Shown here: positions 25,557-38,073 of the stretch, piece by piece
Layout of the letters: the number at the start of each line of letters is the position of its first letter
Numbering within the stretch: position 1 is the first letter of the stretch
Made by a program: the position numbers and the translations under genes
Source of the DNA: Tetrahymena thermophila SB210
Lineage: Eukaryota; Ciliophora; Oligohymenophorea; Hymenostomatida; Tetrahymenidae
Assembly: GCF_000189635.1 (NCBI RefSeq)
Contig: NW_002476387.1
Coordinates: 744,001-808,000 of the forward strand
Length of the DNA: 64,000 bases
Direction of reading: 5' to 3'
Notes under the pieces: generated by a model
What the model saw: the letters and a program-made list of their open reading frames with translations, nothing else
What the model was told of the DNA's origin: nothing
Databases searched by the model: none

Positions 25557-28500
25557 TCAGTATTTTTAGACTGCAGTGAAGTTAGCAAAAGTTCTGGCTT
25601 TTAATTTTCCTAGTTCTTCACGCAACAATTCTATTTCTTCGGTCTATCTTTTAACTCTAGTGAATAACTATCTGTTGTTCATGATTTATCTATAATTTGT
25701 TTAGAAATAACGCTTAAAAAAGTATTCAGATAATGAAAAATTACTTAAATTTATCGTATGCTTCGAAATCTGTTTTATCGTCTGCTCCTTACTATTGGTT
25801 TTTCTTAAACATAGTAGCAGAGAATTTTTCTTCTTGTTGTACAGTATTCTAATAAAGTTAAATATACATTTAGATATTAAAAATTGATAAAATAATGTAC
25901 TCTTAAACTAACACCCTGTGCACGAAGTTATTCATTTTCTCTTCTAATAAATTCTATTTATTCATCAATTTTTTTACATTTCTTTTCATAAATATTGACT
26001 AGCTTATCTGTTGCTTATTTAACTTTTTCAATTTATTCCTATAAATTCTTTAATGCAGACTAATTTTATTTTAAAATTTAAGTTAATAAAAAGCTATAAA
26101 ATGAATTTAAACTATAATTTTACTTCATTCAATCTCATGTCTTTCTTTGTTAAGGCTACTTACATTTCTTTTTTGACACGTAAAAGTTGAACTTCTCTAG
26201 TACTACATCTTACTTTCTATTCATTTAAATCTCTTTTTTTCAAATCATATTCAGCTTCTGCGACTTCGAATTTAATATTTTTGATATCTTCCATAAGTCT
26301 AATCTTCTTTTTACCTTCCTAATCTATTCTTTTATTCTTTTTCTCTATTTCATCTCTAGGGATTAATATTGCATCTGTTATACTGGGAACTGGCTTGTCA
26401 GAGGGAATTTCAACAAAGCCCTACTTAAATCTGATAATTAATTCTATATTAGATTTTCCTTTTTTAAGTGCCTAAATGTGGGCTCTTTATTCACTCTTTT
26501 GCTCTTTTAGCTTTTGTTCTTTTATAAATCAATAATAAATCAAATAAAACCATTTTTCATCTTCAAAATAAAATAAAATGTATAAATAAATATATATTTA
26601 TTTTACATAATGCAAAGAGATCATTCTCGAAGTTAGTAATTGAATTGTTAATATCTCTAAATTCAACTTCACTTTGATCCAATTCTTTTTTGAATTAGAA
26701 TCTCTATTGTAAGACGTCTTTTATGAACTTGACTCCATGTTCCTCATCTTCAAAATTAACAGAAATTAATTTATTTTTTTTTTATTTTTAATGATTTACT
26801 TTGTTTTTCAAACATTTGCATATTAGTAATTTTTTCTCTGATATCATCAACATATGAGTCGAATATTCCATCAAGTTTCTTTTTAATCTCTATTAGATTT
26901 ATCATTAAAATTTATGTTTTTTCATTTATGAAAATTTTTTCATTTACCTTTCTTATTTAGTTCGATGAAAGGATCTAATTTTTGTAATTCATTTCTGTAT
27001 TTTGGATCATTCATAATTTTATCTTCGATTTCTTTTTCTTTATTTATGAGTAAAATGCAAACAAATTAAAAAAATATTTAGAAGGAAATTACTTTTTCTT
27101 TCATCCTTCTTCTATTCTTCAAAGGCATAAACCCAAATGTTTCTTATTTTGTTAGGATCAACTCCATAAGATGGTTTAACGTTCAATGAGTTCTAATATT
27201 GATCTTATAATTTATTCTTATTTTAATCTACCTCTTATTTGAATTCGTGGAGAATTTCCCTATTCGCTTGTCCTTTTCTAACTTAATCAGTTAGTTTGTT
27301 GATGGTTACATCATATTGATCTAATTGTATTATAATATTCTACTACTTCAAGATCTGTTAAGCTAATTTAACAATATATAGTTCCTATTCGTAAACTCTG
27401 TAGTCGAATTCAAGCTTTCTTTTGAAAGTCAATAAAAGTTTTTCATCAAACTTTTAGCAGATTTCATTAACATCACTTTTAAGTTTTTTCAACTCATTTT
27501 CAAGATTTTTTCTGATCTTTTCTTTTTCTTCTTCAAGTCTTTACTTCTTGACTTCATACTCCTTAAATCTAACTCTTTCTTCTTCATTCATTTCTTCCAA
27601 TGGCTTGTTCATCCATTCTTCCATTTCAAGTCCTTCATCGAGAGGATTTTCCTTCTTTTCTTCAAGAGTACCTCCCATCATATCTTTTAAAGCTCTAACC
27701 TAAAAAAAAATCATTTTAAATACATTAAAATACTTATTATATAGCATACTCCTGCATCGTCTTGCTTGAGTGCTCTTTGTCTTTCTTCTTCTCTTAAACG
27801 ATCTCTCTCTATTTTTTCTCTCTCTTCACGAGTTAAGAATTTCTTAAAGGCGATTTCAGAAGGATCAACTTCCAATACCCTTTCAGGATTTTCAAGAATA
27901 TTTTTGTTAGGTTCAAATATTTCTTCTTCTTTGTGAAGTTCATGAAGAATTTCTTAAATTCTTTTATTTTTTTCAGCAATCATATCTACCTAGACCTACC
28001 TTTATTGCATCATCTTATCGAATTCCTTGTTGAACTCTTCTTTGACCTTAAAAATGATGTTTTGCAAAATAATTATTTGGTTTCTTTTTCTGTTGTTTGT
28101 AAACAATTCAAATGCTCCATATAAAAAGTCCCATTCTCCGAGGTCATCTTCATCTTTCTTTTCCTAAATAAAAAAAATATTTATTAAAATAAATTTTGAA
28201 ATAATTAATTTAATCACTTCTTCTTTTTCCTCAACTTCTTTCTTTTCTTTTTCTTCATGGTGGACCTCTTCAACTTTCTTCTCTTCTTTCTTAGCTTGTG
28301 CAGCTCCATGACGAGCACGTCCTCCGAACCCCTAGCCTGCAGTTTATCCAGCGGGACCAGTTTAAGTTGTACCAGCTCCTTTATTTTTATCATCCTTAGT
28401 CTCTTCTTTCTTTTCATAGTCTATCAAGACAAGTTTTTACTTACCAGGACCTGCATTGATGATATATTCTTCTGGTTTCTTAATCAAATCTTCAACAGGA

Positions 28501-31500
28501 ATGATTTCCTTGAGTACTTAATCTTTTGCCTCTTTTCTAGCCTTTTGTTCTCTAATTTCAATTCTTCTCAAATCCTTGACTATCTTTAATCTAAATTATT
28601 TATTTAAATAAACACTAATCTCAACAGAAATTTATTTATTTACTTTCTTTCCTCATCTGCAGTTCTCTTTCTAATATGGTAATTATATACGAGATATTTG
28701 CTCTTTAAACCATTAATACCTTTTAGTTACACTGCCATCTAATCCCAAGTCTTTTCTTTAATTTTTGAGTGAATAATCTCTTATTTCAAGTTCTCCCTTT
28801 TAGCTGTTTCTTTAATTTGCTTGCGTTATTGCTTTCCAGAATCTAAAATTTTGTTTTTAGTATCAATATCAATAACGAAATCATCTCTTTCTAATTTTTC
28901 AAGTTCTTCAGCCTCATTTTTGTTATGATCTAGTAATTCCAACAATTTATTTTAAATTTTTTTCAATCCCTCTTCAATAACTTTTTTAGATTGCTCATTT
29001 ACCTCTTTTTTTGACTTTATCAATTCTTCTTCAAGAACTTAATTTATTTAGTTAATTAAATTTTTAATTATCATGTTTAAAAATAAATAAAATAATATAT
29101 ACCTTTTTGATAATGCATAACTTTTTCATCAGGAAGATCTTAAATATTAACGTCTTCTCTCAATATTTCATAATTTCTTTAGATATTTTGGAAGGAAACT
29201 TTATCAAGACTCCAGGCAAAGAATGAACCATCATATCCACCACTGTAAAGTAGTTTGTACTTCTTTGAGAAATCAAGAGTGCTAACTCCGTTTATTTTCC
29301 AATTATGAGATTTAATTTGCTAGAATTCAGATAATTTTTCCAAGTTTCTTAAGTAAATAGAACCATCTTATCCTCCAGTAATTAAAAGATTAAACTAATC
29401 ACTAATTATCATGGCATTAGCTATTTTCGAAAAATTTATTATTAAAATTTTTTATTTGCTTATTTATTAATTAATTACTTGGAAGTGGATGGCCATCTTA
29501 TTCTTCAATCGGAGCTCCTCCTACTTTTATTCTTGTATCCATCTTTGCATAGAGTTCTTCAGGCTATTTGTATCTTTTCACAATCTTATCTTTTCCTGTC
29601 ATAAGTATATCACCAGTAACTTAGTTAACAGCAATATGATTCATATCAGGGTCTATTTTACGAGCATAAACAGGGCAAACATCATTATCAATTTTTAATT
29701 AATCTTTATTTTAATAAGTAGCATCTGGAACAATGAGACTTATTAAAAAGTAATTTAGAAGGACAAACAAAACATTTTTATGAGTTGGGATAACAAGCTT
29801 TTGGGAGGTATTCCAGCAAGCAGTATTTACTTTAGCAGGAAGAGCAATGTATCCAATAATGTTATACTTGGTCGAGTTGATTAGATATATTTTTTTAGAT
29901 TCAGTTGAACTTACGAAGAACATAGAACCGTCAGGATTAAAGTGTAAATTTGAAACAGGCTATTTAATTAAATAAATATAATCATAAATTATAAATAATG
30001 AGTCAAACAAACAATTATTGAATTGCTTCAAAATGAGTTAATTTTTTAAAATTAAGTTCATACTTTATCTTTCAGAACTTTTATTTGTTTCAATAAATGG
30101 ACTCCATTTAAGTTAGAAATATCCAAAATTCTAATGACTCCGCTACTTGAACCTAGTATAAGTGTTTTAGAATTTGGATGTATATCTCCACAGACTATGG
30201 TACAGTTAAGTTTGAAGGTAGAAACTTATATTTCTTAATTTTTTAAAAATAAATTAGTTTTAAAAAACAATCACAATTTTTTGTAAAATAAATTTTTACT
30301 TTTCTCAATATCCCAAAAATAGATGTAGCTATTTTATGTAACAGTAATTACTACATTTTAGTTTTCTAATTCACGGATAAAGACAATAGGGCTAAATGGA
30401 TATGGTCCTTTTTTTTCTGTTTGAATTTCTATTTCTCTGCTTTCATCTTCATTGTCTGAATGCTTTTATTTTTTATTATTTTTTTTCAAATATTAGTAAA
30501 AAAAAATATTTCTTTTACATTTTCATTTTCTTTATCTTGCTATTCCTCTTCCTCTTCTATGTCAAATGTTTCACCTTCAACTGGGAATATAATAATACTT
30601 CCTTAGTTTGAGCCTGCATAGAGCTTAGAATAAGTTTGATTGTATAAAATATTAACAAGCTTTTCTTCATCATATAAGTAGGTTTTTTCAAGTTTAAATG
30701 GTTTAATCTCATCTTCATTCAAGTTAGCTGGATCGTATTTGTAAATCCATTCAAATTTTCTATTAAATTTTGTTTTTAATAAAATGAATTTCTTTAATTC
30801 TAAAATACCCATTTTAAAGGATAATGATTAAATGTTTCTAAGTTAAGACAAAGAATTCAACCAAGTATTCACAGTCTTTATTCATAATTTCAGATAAGTC
30901 TGTGCCATTCAAATACCTAACAAAATATTCATCTGCCAAGTAAATCTGCAAAAAAACATAACAATTTTACTAAGTTATAAACAATAAAAATTTTATATTT
31001 ACGTTATTCTATTCATCCCAAATGAAATTTTTGAATGTTGACTTTTCAGATATTTTATTATTTTAGTCAATTCTGATATTCTAAAGAACTTCTTAAGAGT
31101 TTTAGTCTACTTCAAAAGATGGAAATATTTCGCATAGAACTAAGTTATTTTCATAAAGAACACAAAATGTTGTATCCTTTGATGGAGAAAACTATGCTTT
31201 GATGAACTTATTTCTTAATGGTATAGAACTATTAGTTCCTGAAAGTCTTTGTCCAGTCTCTAAATCATAAACTTGAATTTCAAATTTAGGAACCCCATTA
31301 ACTACTAATAATTTTTTGCCATCGAATGAAATATCCATTTGAATAATTTCTAACTCAGACACATCTAATATTTTATTTTAAAAATAGCCTTAATAAAATG
31401 CTTGTTGATATTTAAAATGTATTTCATTAAAAATTTTAGATTATTTACTTTCTAAAGTTCTCAGAAGCTTTTTTTGAGGATAAGAATAGATAAATACTTT

Positions 31501-31943
31501 AGGATTCAAGCTATACTCAGCAACTACAATGATTCCTTTTTTTGGATGAGCGACAAACGATTAAAACCCATTTTTCTATGAACTTTATTATTTTTATTTA
31601 AATTTATTGAATTTTATTTCAACATTATTAAAATTACTGAATGTAGTCTTTCTTATCAGTAGCAAGATCCCATAAAACAAGAGTGCCTAAATTACATTAA
31701 ATAATAAAAAATCATTTTAGTTTGCCTACATTTTTATAAAATAAAAAAAAAATTGTTGAGTTTTATCCAAATTTTTACTTCCTTAAATGAATCCAATTGT
31801 GTCATTAAACACTAACTAGAATGGGCTTCCATTATAACTAAATGATTCGCTTTTTTTTAAATAAAACAAAGAAATTTGTAAGAATCATTTTCTATTAACT
31901 AAGATAAATTCTAGAAAAAAAACAAGCTATACTAAATACTCAT
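25557..31943 (-). CDS. CFAP43: CFAP43: WD40 plus coiled-coil axonemal protein
   Basis: CFAP43 (Fap43) works with CFAP44 in the tether/tetherhead complex that anchors the motor domain of inner dynein arm f (I1) to axonemal doublets. The N-terminal half is a set of WD40-like repeats, such as FNDTIGFIQGSTLVLWDLAT, YSLNPKVFIYSYPQKKLL, KLYAGSNQGSIIIFPVEGE, LILGSSSGVIRILDIS, LITGGQDGSIYLRNL and LLYSGGYDGSFFAWSLD. The C-terminal half is long coiled coil with family-like elements: ELLDHNKNEAEELEKLERDD, KTWDQMAVQLKGINGLKSK, EEFNKEFDKMMQQ, and the end ELLREELGKLKARTFANF. It is spread over more than a dozen introns. Two of these (30731-30779, and 31850-31899 after a 14-codon first exon) are needed to keep the propeller in frame. 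A Gly/Gln-rich insert lies at about 28280-28370. CFAP44 is the alternative, but the 'SYP' and 'WD.M.V' features favour CFAP43. Confidence 0.85.
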
Positions 31944-32570
31944 AGTTGACTCTATTATTTAATAAATTGCTAACCCTTTCTATTAATAATATTTTGTTTA
32001 TTGACTTGAGAGTCTAAATGATTTTTTGTTTAATCAAATATTGTGAAAATAAATTATTGATTTATTAAAAAAGAAGGTTATAAAATTCAAAAATTATAAA
32101 TAAATATAAAGATCCTTGCATTTATTTATAAATCATTGAAATTAGAAACAGTTATTTTCTCTATGTAATTACATATTTTTTTATTATCAATTGTATTTTT
32201 TTATATTTTAACTTTTTGATAAAATTAATATTTTTGAAATAATATTTTATTTTTTAATATGAAATGTATTCTTATTATTTAAATAAAACATAGCAAATTT
32301 ATTTAATTATCTTTCAATTTATTATTTTTAATATTTATTAAAAGATTGTACAATCAAGAAACAATTATTCTTTATTATTTTTTTATTAAAACAAAAAAAG
32401 TATAAAATGAAATTTATTTAAAAAAGATATCTGATAAGTTAACTAACTAACTAATTTATTAATTAATTTATTTATTTAGAATAAATAATTTGTATAAAAA
32501 ATATATTTTGATATTAAAATACAGATTATAGTATAGAAGAATTAAAGTTATTTTCTCAAATAGCTTATTT
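31944..32570. other. Spacer
   Basis: AT-rich DNA upstream of CFAP43 and downstream of the isocitrate dehydrogenase gene. It includes a TAACTAACTAACTAA tract near 32440. No gene. Confidence 0.6.
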
Positions 32571-33854
32571 TCACTTTTCAATGTGGATTTAGCTCTTTAA
32601 TCTATAGGCGACTGCATCAATAAATTCCTCTGTGTTGAGGTATTTTCCTTTGATGTTATCTTGTCCGTATACTAAAATTGCAAGATCTTTAGTCATTTTA
32701 CCATTAGAAATACAATCTAATACAGATTCTTCAATACATTATGAGAATGTAAGTAAATCCTAGTTGTTATCTAATTTGGCTCTATGACGAAGACCTCTAC
32801 TCCAAGCATAAATACTTGCTACAGAGTTTGTAGAAGTTTCCTAACCTTTTTAATGTTGACGATAGTGTCTGGTTACAGTTCCATGAGCAGCTTCAGCTTC
32901 ATAGACATTATCATTGTTAACAAGTTCACTTGTCATCATACCCAAAGAACCATAGCCTTAGGCGATAATATCACTTTGAACATCACCATCATAGTTTTTG
33001 CAAGCCCAAACAATACCACCATCACCTTTTAATACTTAAGCAACCATATCATCAATAAGACGATGTTCATACCACAAACCACTCTTTTCAAATTGCTATT
33101 TGTACTTAGTTGTATATAATTCTTCGAAAATGTCTTTGAAAAGTCCGTCATATTGCTTAAGGATGGTGTTCTTTGAAGAGAAATATAATGGGTATTAACG
33201 GTTGAGGGCATATTTGAAGCAACTATTGGCAAATGATTCAATACTTTCAATAGTATTGTACATACCCATTGCGACACCACCTTTTCCTGAAAATTCAAAA
33301 ACGGTTTTACGAATTTCTTCACCTCCATCTTAAGGCTTGAAAGATATTTCAAGTTTTCCAGGTCCTTGAACCTTGAAATTTGTACACTTGTATTGATCAC
33401 CAAAAGAGTGACGACCAATAATAATTGGCTTGGTCCATCCTGGAACTAAACGAGGGATATTTTGGCATACAATAGGTTCACGGAAAACTGTACCATCCAA
33501 AATGTTACGAATAGTACCATTAGGAGAAGGCCACATTTTTTTAAGTTTGAACTCTTTAACACGTGCTTCATCTGCAGTAATAGTGGCACACTTAATACCA
33601 ACCTTGTGTTCACGTATAGCATAAGCAGCATCAAAGGTAACTTAATCATTGGTGGCATCACGATTTTCTATAGAAAGATCATAATATCTAATATCAGCTG
33701 AGATAAATGGCAATATGAGTTTATCCTTAATCATTTTCCAAATGATACGAGTCATTTCATCACCATCTAAATCGACAATAGGATTCTTAACATTGATCTT
33801 GTTTCCTGCGTATTTGTATTTAGAGGCAGCGTTCTTGATAGTTTAATTCATCAT
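32571..33854 (-). CDS. IDH: NADP-dependent isocitrate dehydrogenase
   Basis: It converts isocitrate to 2-oxoglutarate and CO2, reducing NADP+. The intronless frame gives 427 residues, a normal length for the eukaryotic dimeric enzyme. Motifs in order: [16 protein letters not shown] near the N-terminus; the substrate loop [45 protein letters not shown]; the metal-binding [20 protein letters not shown]; and the NADP region [11 protein letters not shown] with [12 protein letters not shown]. The tail ending IHIEK carries no clear peroxisomal signal. Only a short basic leader ([15 protein letters not shown]) precedes the core, so a cytosolic form is likelier than a mitochondrial one, though a short targeting peptide cannot be excluded. 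The start is one of two adjacent ATGs at 33854. Codon use is the cleanest in the window, suggesting high expression. Confidence 0.95.
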
Positions 33855-34565
33855 TTTATTTTTAACCTAACTAACTAACTAGACTAGAGATATAATATCC
33901 AAAGTTAATTGCTTTTTTATTTTATGAATGTATCTATTTTTTGTTTTTTATAAAAATTATTACAAATGTTGTTGTTTCTAATCTTAATTAGATTTAATTT
34001 ACTCTAGAATCTCTTTTTATTCACACTAAATTAATATATTGTGAATATGTTCACTTGATTTATTTTACACATCAAAGATTCAATTATGATCAAGTAAAAT
34101 AAAAAGGAAATTAATCTATGAATTTACTTGGATTTTATTAACCAATCTGGTTTTTAATTTATAATACTATTTAAAATGCATCATTTTATCAAGTGCAATA
34201 AGATTAAACTTACATCATCATCAAATACTCAAACAATAAAAATAAATACAAATTTTCAAAAGACTTATTATTTAAAACAACGTGTATCTCTGTTTTCCTA
34301 AAATATAAGCATAATTTTAATTTTGGCTAAATTACTCACCCAACCAACCTCGATATTTTTACAAATCTTTTTAAATATCCGCAAGCGAACAAACAAATAA
34401 ATAAATAAACAAGCAAATAAAATTATAATATATGTTTTTAATTAGTTTTTGTAATAAATAAATAAATTATTATAAATTATAAAATGATTATCAAAATTAA
34501 ATTAAAAAATGTTATTAGAGTGTGTAAAAATTTTCAATATTTGAGAAAATAATTCTTTAACATTT
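33855..34565. other. Spacer
   Basis: AT-rich DNA with short A/T-plus-C tracts (AACAAACAAATAAATAAATA near 34387) and an ACTAACTAACTAGACTAG stretch at 33868. It also has AACCAACCTC at 34342-34351, part of which resembles the Tetrahymena chromosome breakage sequence. No gene. Confidence 0.6.
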
Positions 34566-35198
34566 TCAAACATTTTCTAAAATATTAAAGCTATTATTTT
34601 TTTGTTTTTTATTGTAAGTTTACTTTACTAATTCTTCAGTTATTTAAATACATAATTCAGATTTATTTTCAAGTTGATTCAAAGAGGATTCTAATTTTTC
34701 ATAATCATTTCTTTCTTTTATTAGAAATTTTTCAATTTTTTTGCTATAATTAAAATACTCTAAAGATGGATTTAAAATTAAGCTTGTATCCTCAGTCTGA
34801 TTTAATTCCTAGTCAAATTTAATTTAATTTTCTTCAGATAATATTGTTTCAAAACTATCTACCAAATCCTATGAATTGACTTCTGACTAACAGTCAAAAG
34901 ACAAAACAATTATATTATTGTTTTATAAAATAAACATTTAGCTGTTTACTAACTCAATAAATGCAGTGAATTATTTGCAAGAAGGACATATTATTTATAA
35001 CAAAAAATTATTACTTTAATTAAAAACCTATTAAATTAATATATTTGAGTGGAAGGGTAGCTATATTTTATACTTTAATTAGCCATCTATTTCAGAGAAG
35101 TCACTGCTAATATCTTCTTTCTTTTAGTTTTAGCTAAATAGAATTCGCATGCATCTACAACACTAGAATACTAACAAATAAGAACAATCCTTTGACAT
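34566..35198 (-). CDS. Small zinc-type protein, possible Mis18/Yippee-like fold
   Basis: An intronless frame of 210 residues. It has VFQCCRCMRIL at about residues 10-20 and IICPSCKQF at about 69-77: two CxxC pairs (C13/C16 and C71/C74) with 54 residues between them. That is the layout of Yippee/Mis18 zinc domains, whose first pair sits in a 'vFqC..C..iL' strand and second in a '..i.C..C' strand. The second half, from about residue 130, is acidic and then a coiled coil (NDYEKLESSLNQLENKSEL), as in Mis18 proteins, and the length fits. Mis18 helps load the centromeric histone CENP-A. The match is by motif spacing only; an unrelated CxxC protein is possible. Confidence 0.5.
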
Positions 35199-35885
35199 TG
35201 AATTTTTAGAAATTTTTTTTAAATTATTTAAATATATAAAATAAAGAGAACGAATTTGAAATTAATATTTGTCTTTTTTAGTCAAATTCAGTTAAATAGA
35301 AATGAAAAAATCTAATAAAATATTTAATCAAAACTCTAAATATAACTAAAAAGGTGGTAGGTAAATAAATCAAACTATCTGTATGTGTAGTTTATATTTG
35401 ATGAAAAGGATTATTTATAATTTTACCGGTTAAGATAAAAATTTAAAAATCAATTTTTAAATAATAAAGATATTTAGTTTGTATTTATGAATTATTTAAT
35501 ATAGGTTGAATATGAAAAGATGAGCATTTTAGGATCTTAAGAAAATGAATAATAGATCTCACACATACTCACATTAATAAAAAGAAAGAAAGAAAGAAAG
35601 AAATGAACACTAAGTTTCTTCTTACGAAATAATTAGAAAATATTATATAAAACAATTAATATTAGTAAATAATAAATAAGTAAATAAAGATTTGCAAGAA
35701 AAAATAAATCATCAAAGTACTCCTAATTATTAGAAAGTTAATAAAAAAGATTTTTATTCGTTAGCTTTTAGTAAAATCAATCAAATAAAAAACTAACATA
35801 CAATCAGACAAACAAACAAATAACTAGTGATTAGCTAGCTCATTAAGTACTAAATAAATAAAGGTCTAATTATTTCAAGGCAGAG
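35199..35885. other. Spacer between divergent genes, with an AAAG microsatellite
   Basis: AT-rich. It contains a five-unit AAAG tract (about 35580-35601). No gene is supported. Confidence 0.6.
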
Positions 35886-36338
35886 ATGAAGTAAGCAATT
35901 ATCACCTTAGCATTAGCAGGAGTGTTATTTTTCTAACTTTAATATTTCGAGATTATAGACATCTTAGATTATACCAAAAATTCACTTTAATATCTAAAGA
36001 AATCATAGTCTTTCCTCTTAATTCTATAAGCAAGCTTGATACTCGTCTTGATTAGCATTTTAATCTTGTACATTTTGTAAAGAAATATTTAAAATAAGAA
36101 AGTTATTTACAATTGCGCCCCTAAAAAGAGTCGCTCTGAATATGAAAATGAGGTCAAGAGGGAAACTCGCAAGTCTGTTGATGCATTAATTAATTCAGAT
36201 GAGTACAAATAGCATAGAAAATTATTTAAAACATCAGATGACTTCATAAGTTAAAGAGAAATGACCGAATTAGATGAGTTAAGTGACTCATTAACAGAAA
36301 GTGATAATGAAGTAGAAAGCGGTGAAAATAATTAATGA
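35886..36338 (+). CDS. Small two-pass membrane protein with acidic tail
   Basis: An intronless frame of 150 residues, MKQAIITLALAGVLFFQL... to ...NEVESGENNQ. A hydrophobic N-terminus (about 3-20) could be a signal peptide or membrane segment. A stronger hydrophobic segment at about 46-66 (SFLLILQASLILVLISILIL) follows. The rest is a charged cytosolic tail (RSEYENEVKRETRKSVDALI; ELDELSDSLTESDNEVESGE). No family is recognised. The clean acidic C-terminus and proper stop support it as a real gene. Confidence 0.6.
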
Positions 36339-38073
36339 TAAACTTATGAATCAGCGATCTTCTGTTTATTGCTTTGAAAAAGGGATTGAATTAATTCCTT
36401 CATTCATTTATAACCTTACCACCTCTAGTTCTAAACTAGTATAAAACAAACAAACTCTTACTTTACCTATAATTTTGTATAAAACTTTTGAATAAATATA
36501 TATAATAGAGTTTTTGGAAGTTAAATATTTTAACTTTGGCAGTCATCTCTAAATTTTGTATATTTGTAATTACTTATATATTTTTCATGCAATTTTGTCA
36601 GTATATCCTTATAGCATAATAACACTCTATAATTTATCAGTATTTGAAATATAGTAAGTTTCTAAATCATATCAATCTTTTTAAAACAAAAATAATTTAT
36701 TATTTTACAAATTATTACAAACAAATAGCTTTTCTTATAACAAGTAAATAAATTAAATTAATAAAAACATTTTTATTTAAAAAAAGGGAAATTTTTTATT
36801 TTAATTACTTTAAATTTAATACCTTTTTAATTTATTTTATTAGTGGGTGATTGGATTTTTATATATTATGGGTTGAACATATACTCAATAGATAATTTAT
36901 ATAAAATTAAATTTGAATTGAATTTGTAAACTATAAATTATGAATCAAACTCTGTTTAAATGAAAAGCAAATTTTAGATAAAATTAAAGGCTGTTTTCAA
37001 CTAAATATATGAAAGACCTGATTCATTAAATTATTTTAAAATATTAGAAACATATTAAAAAAATAAAAACGGTTTTAATATTATACTTTTACTTTTTTAT
37101 TTCAAATGAATAAATTACTAGTACTTTTTGTTTAAGAAATATTTTTAAGGATAATATTATCAAGTTTAATTTATTTATATATTTTAAACAACTTTAGTTG
37201 TAGATTGAAATGCTTAAAAGAAGTGAAAAATTTGATTTAATATAAGCTGATTCAATTTATAAAGCATTAAGATAAAAATATTTTTTTTTTAAATTTACTT
37301 AATAAATTCATTTTTTTGCTATAAAAAAATTTTTTAATTAATTTATCTAAATTATGTTTTAATATAAAACCCTTTGTTTTCAACTTCTAAATAATAAACT
37401 AAATTTTCAAACATATTTTAATTGTAGATTTAAATATTTATATTTATTAATAAAAATTAAAACTAATTCAATTGATTTTAAATAGCAAAAATTAAAAAAA
37501 TGATCAAAATATTTTTATTTAAAATCTTTTTCCAAAATTTTTCTAATTTAATGAATTTAAATTAAAAATAAATTTTTTTAATATTAAACTATTTGTGTCC
37601 TTTTTTTTTCTTCTTTAATAAACTAGTTTAATCTTAATAAATGTATAATTTTAAATTATTTTTTTAAATTAAGTTGAGTTAAATTAATACAATACTTTAT
37701 TGTAATTATATTTGTAAGCTAAATATGTTTAGATTGATTAAAAAATTAAATTTTAAAAACTAATCAAATTTATGTTTTTTAGTAGAAAATTAAAAAAAAA
37801 TAACATAGCTATTTTATTTTAAACAAACTAAAATTGTTTAAATAAAAAATATTTTGTGTTATTTTTTTAAATAATTTATTTTTTTTAATTTGGATATTGG
37901 ATTAAAACGTACTATTAAATGCATATTAATTATTTTTTTAAGATGAAATGATACATACATAAGATTATATATTTTTATGTTAAAATTTAAGTAGGATTTA
38001 ATTTTTAAGATTTAGTTAAATTTATATTTTTGATGTTTTAAATAAGATATTATTAAATTTAAAATAAAAAAAA
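36339..38073. other. Long AT-rich gene-free stretch
   Basis: About 1.7 kb of nearly pure A/T with many TTTTTTAA-type words, between the 3' ends of two genes. I find no coding, RNA or repeat structure beyond composition. Confidence 0.6.

Noticed and set aside
28214-28417. Very basic minus-strand frame full of KKKKR.
   Set aside because: It is an alternative frame of the acidic/Gly-rich coding region of CFAP43; the frame that continues the protein on both sides is different.
30603-30812. Open frame starting at an ATG near 30812 on the minus strand.
   Set aside because: It begins inside a 49-base intron of CFAP43. Splicing joins LIIILQNG to KFEWIYKYD in frame, so it is not a separate gene.
33029-33701. 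Several overlapping frames within the IDH region on both strands.
   Set aside because: All conflict with the complete, highly conserved isocitrate dehydrogenase frame.
34340-34354. Near match to the 15-bp Tetrahymena chromosome breakage sequence (core AACCAACCTC).
   Set aside because: Only about 11 of 15 positions agree, with changes at both ends, and true sites are removed from macronuclear chromosomes. No telomere repeat lies nearby.
35579-35603. AAAG tandem tract, and similar TTGA and CTAT tracts elsewhere, as possible CRISPR-like or regulatory arrays.
   Set aside because: Units of four bases without spacers are ordinary microsatellites.
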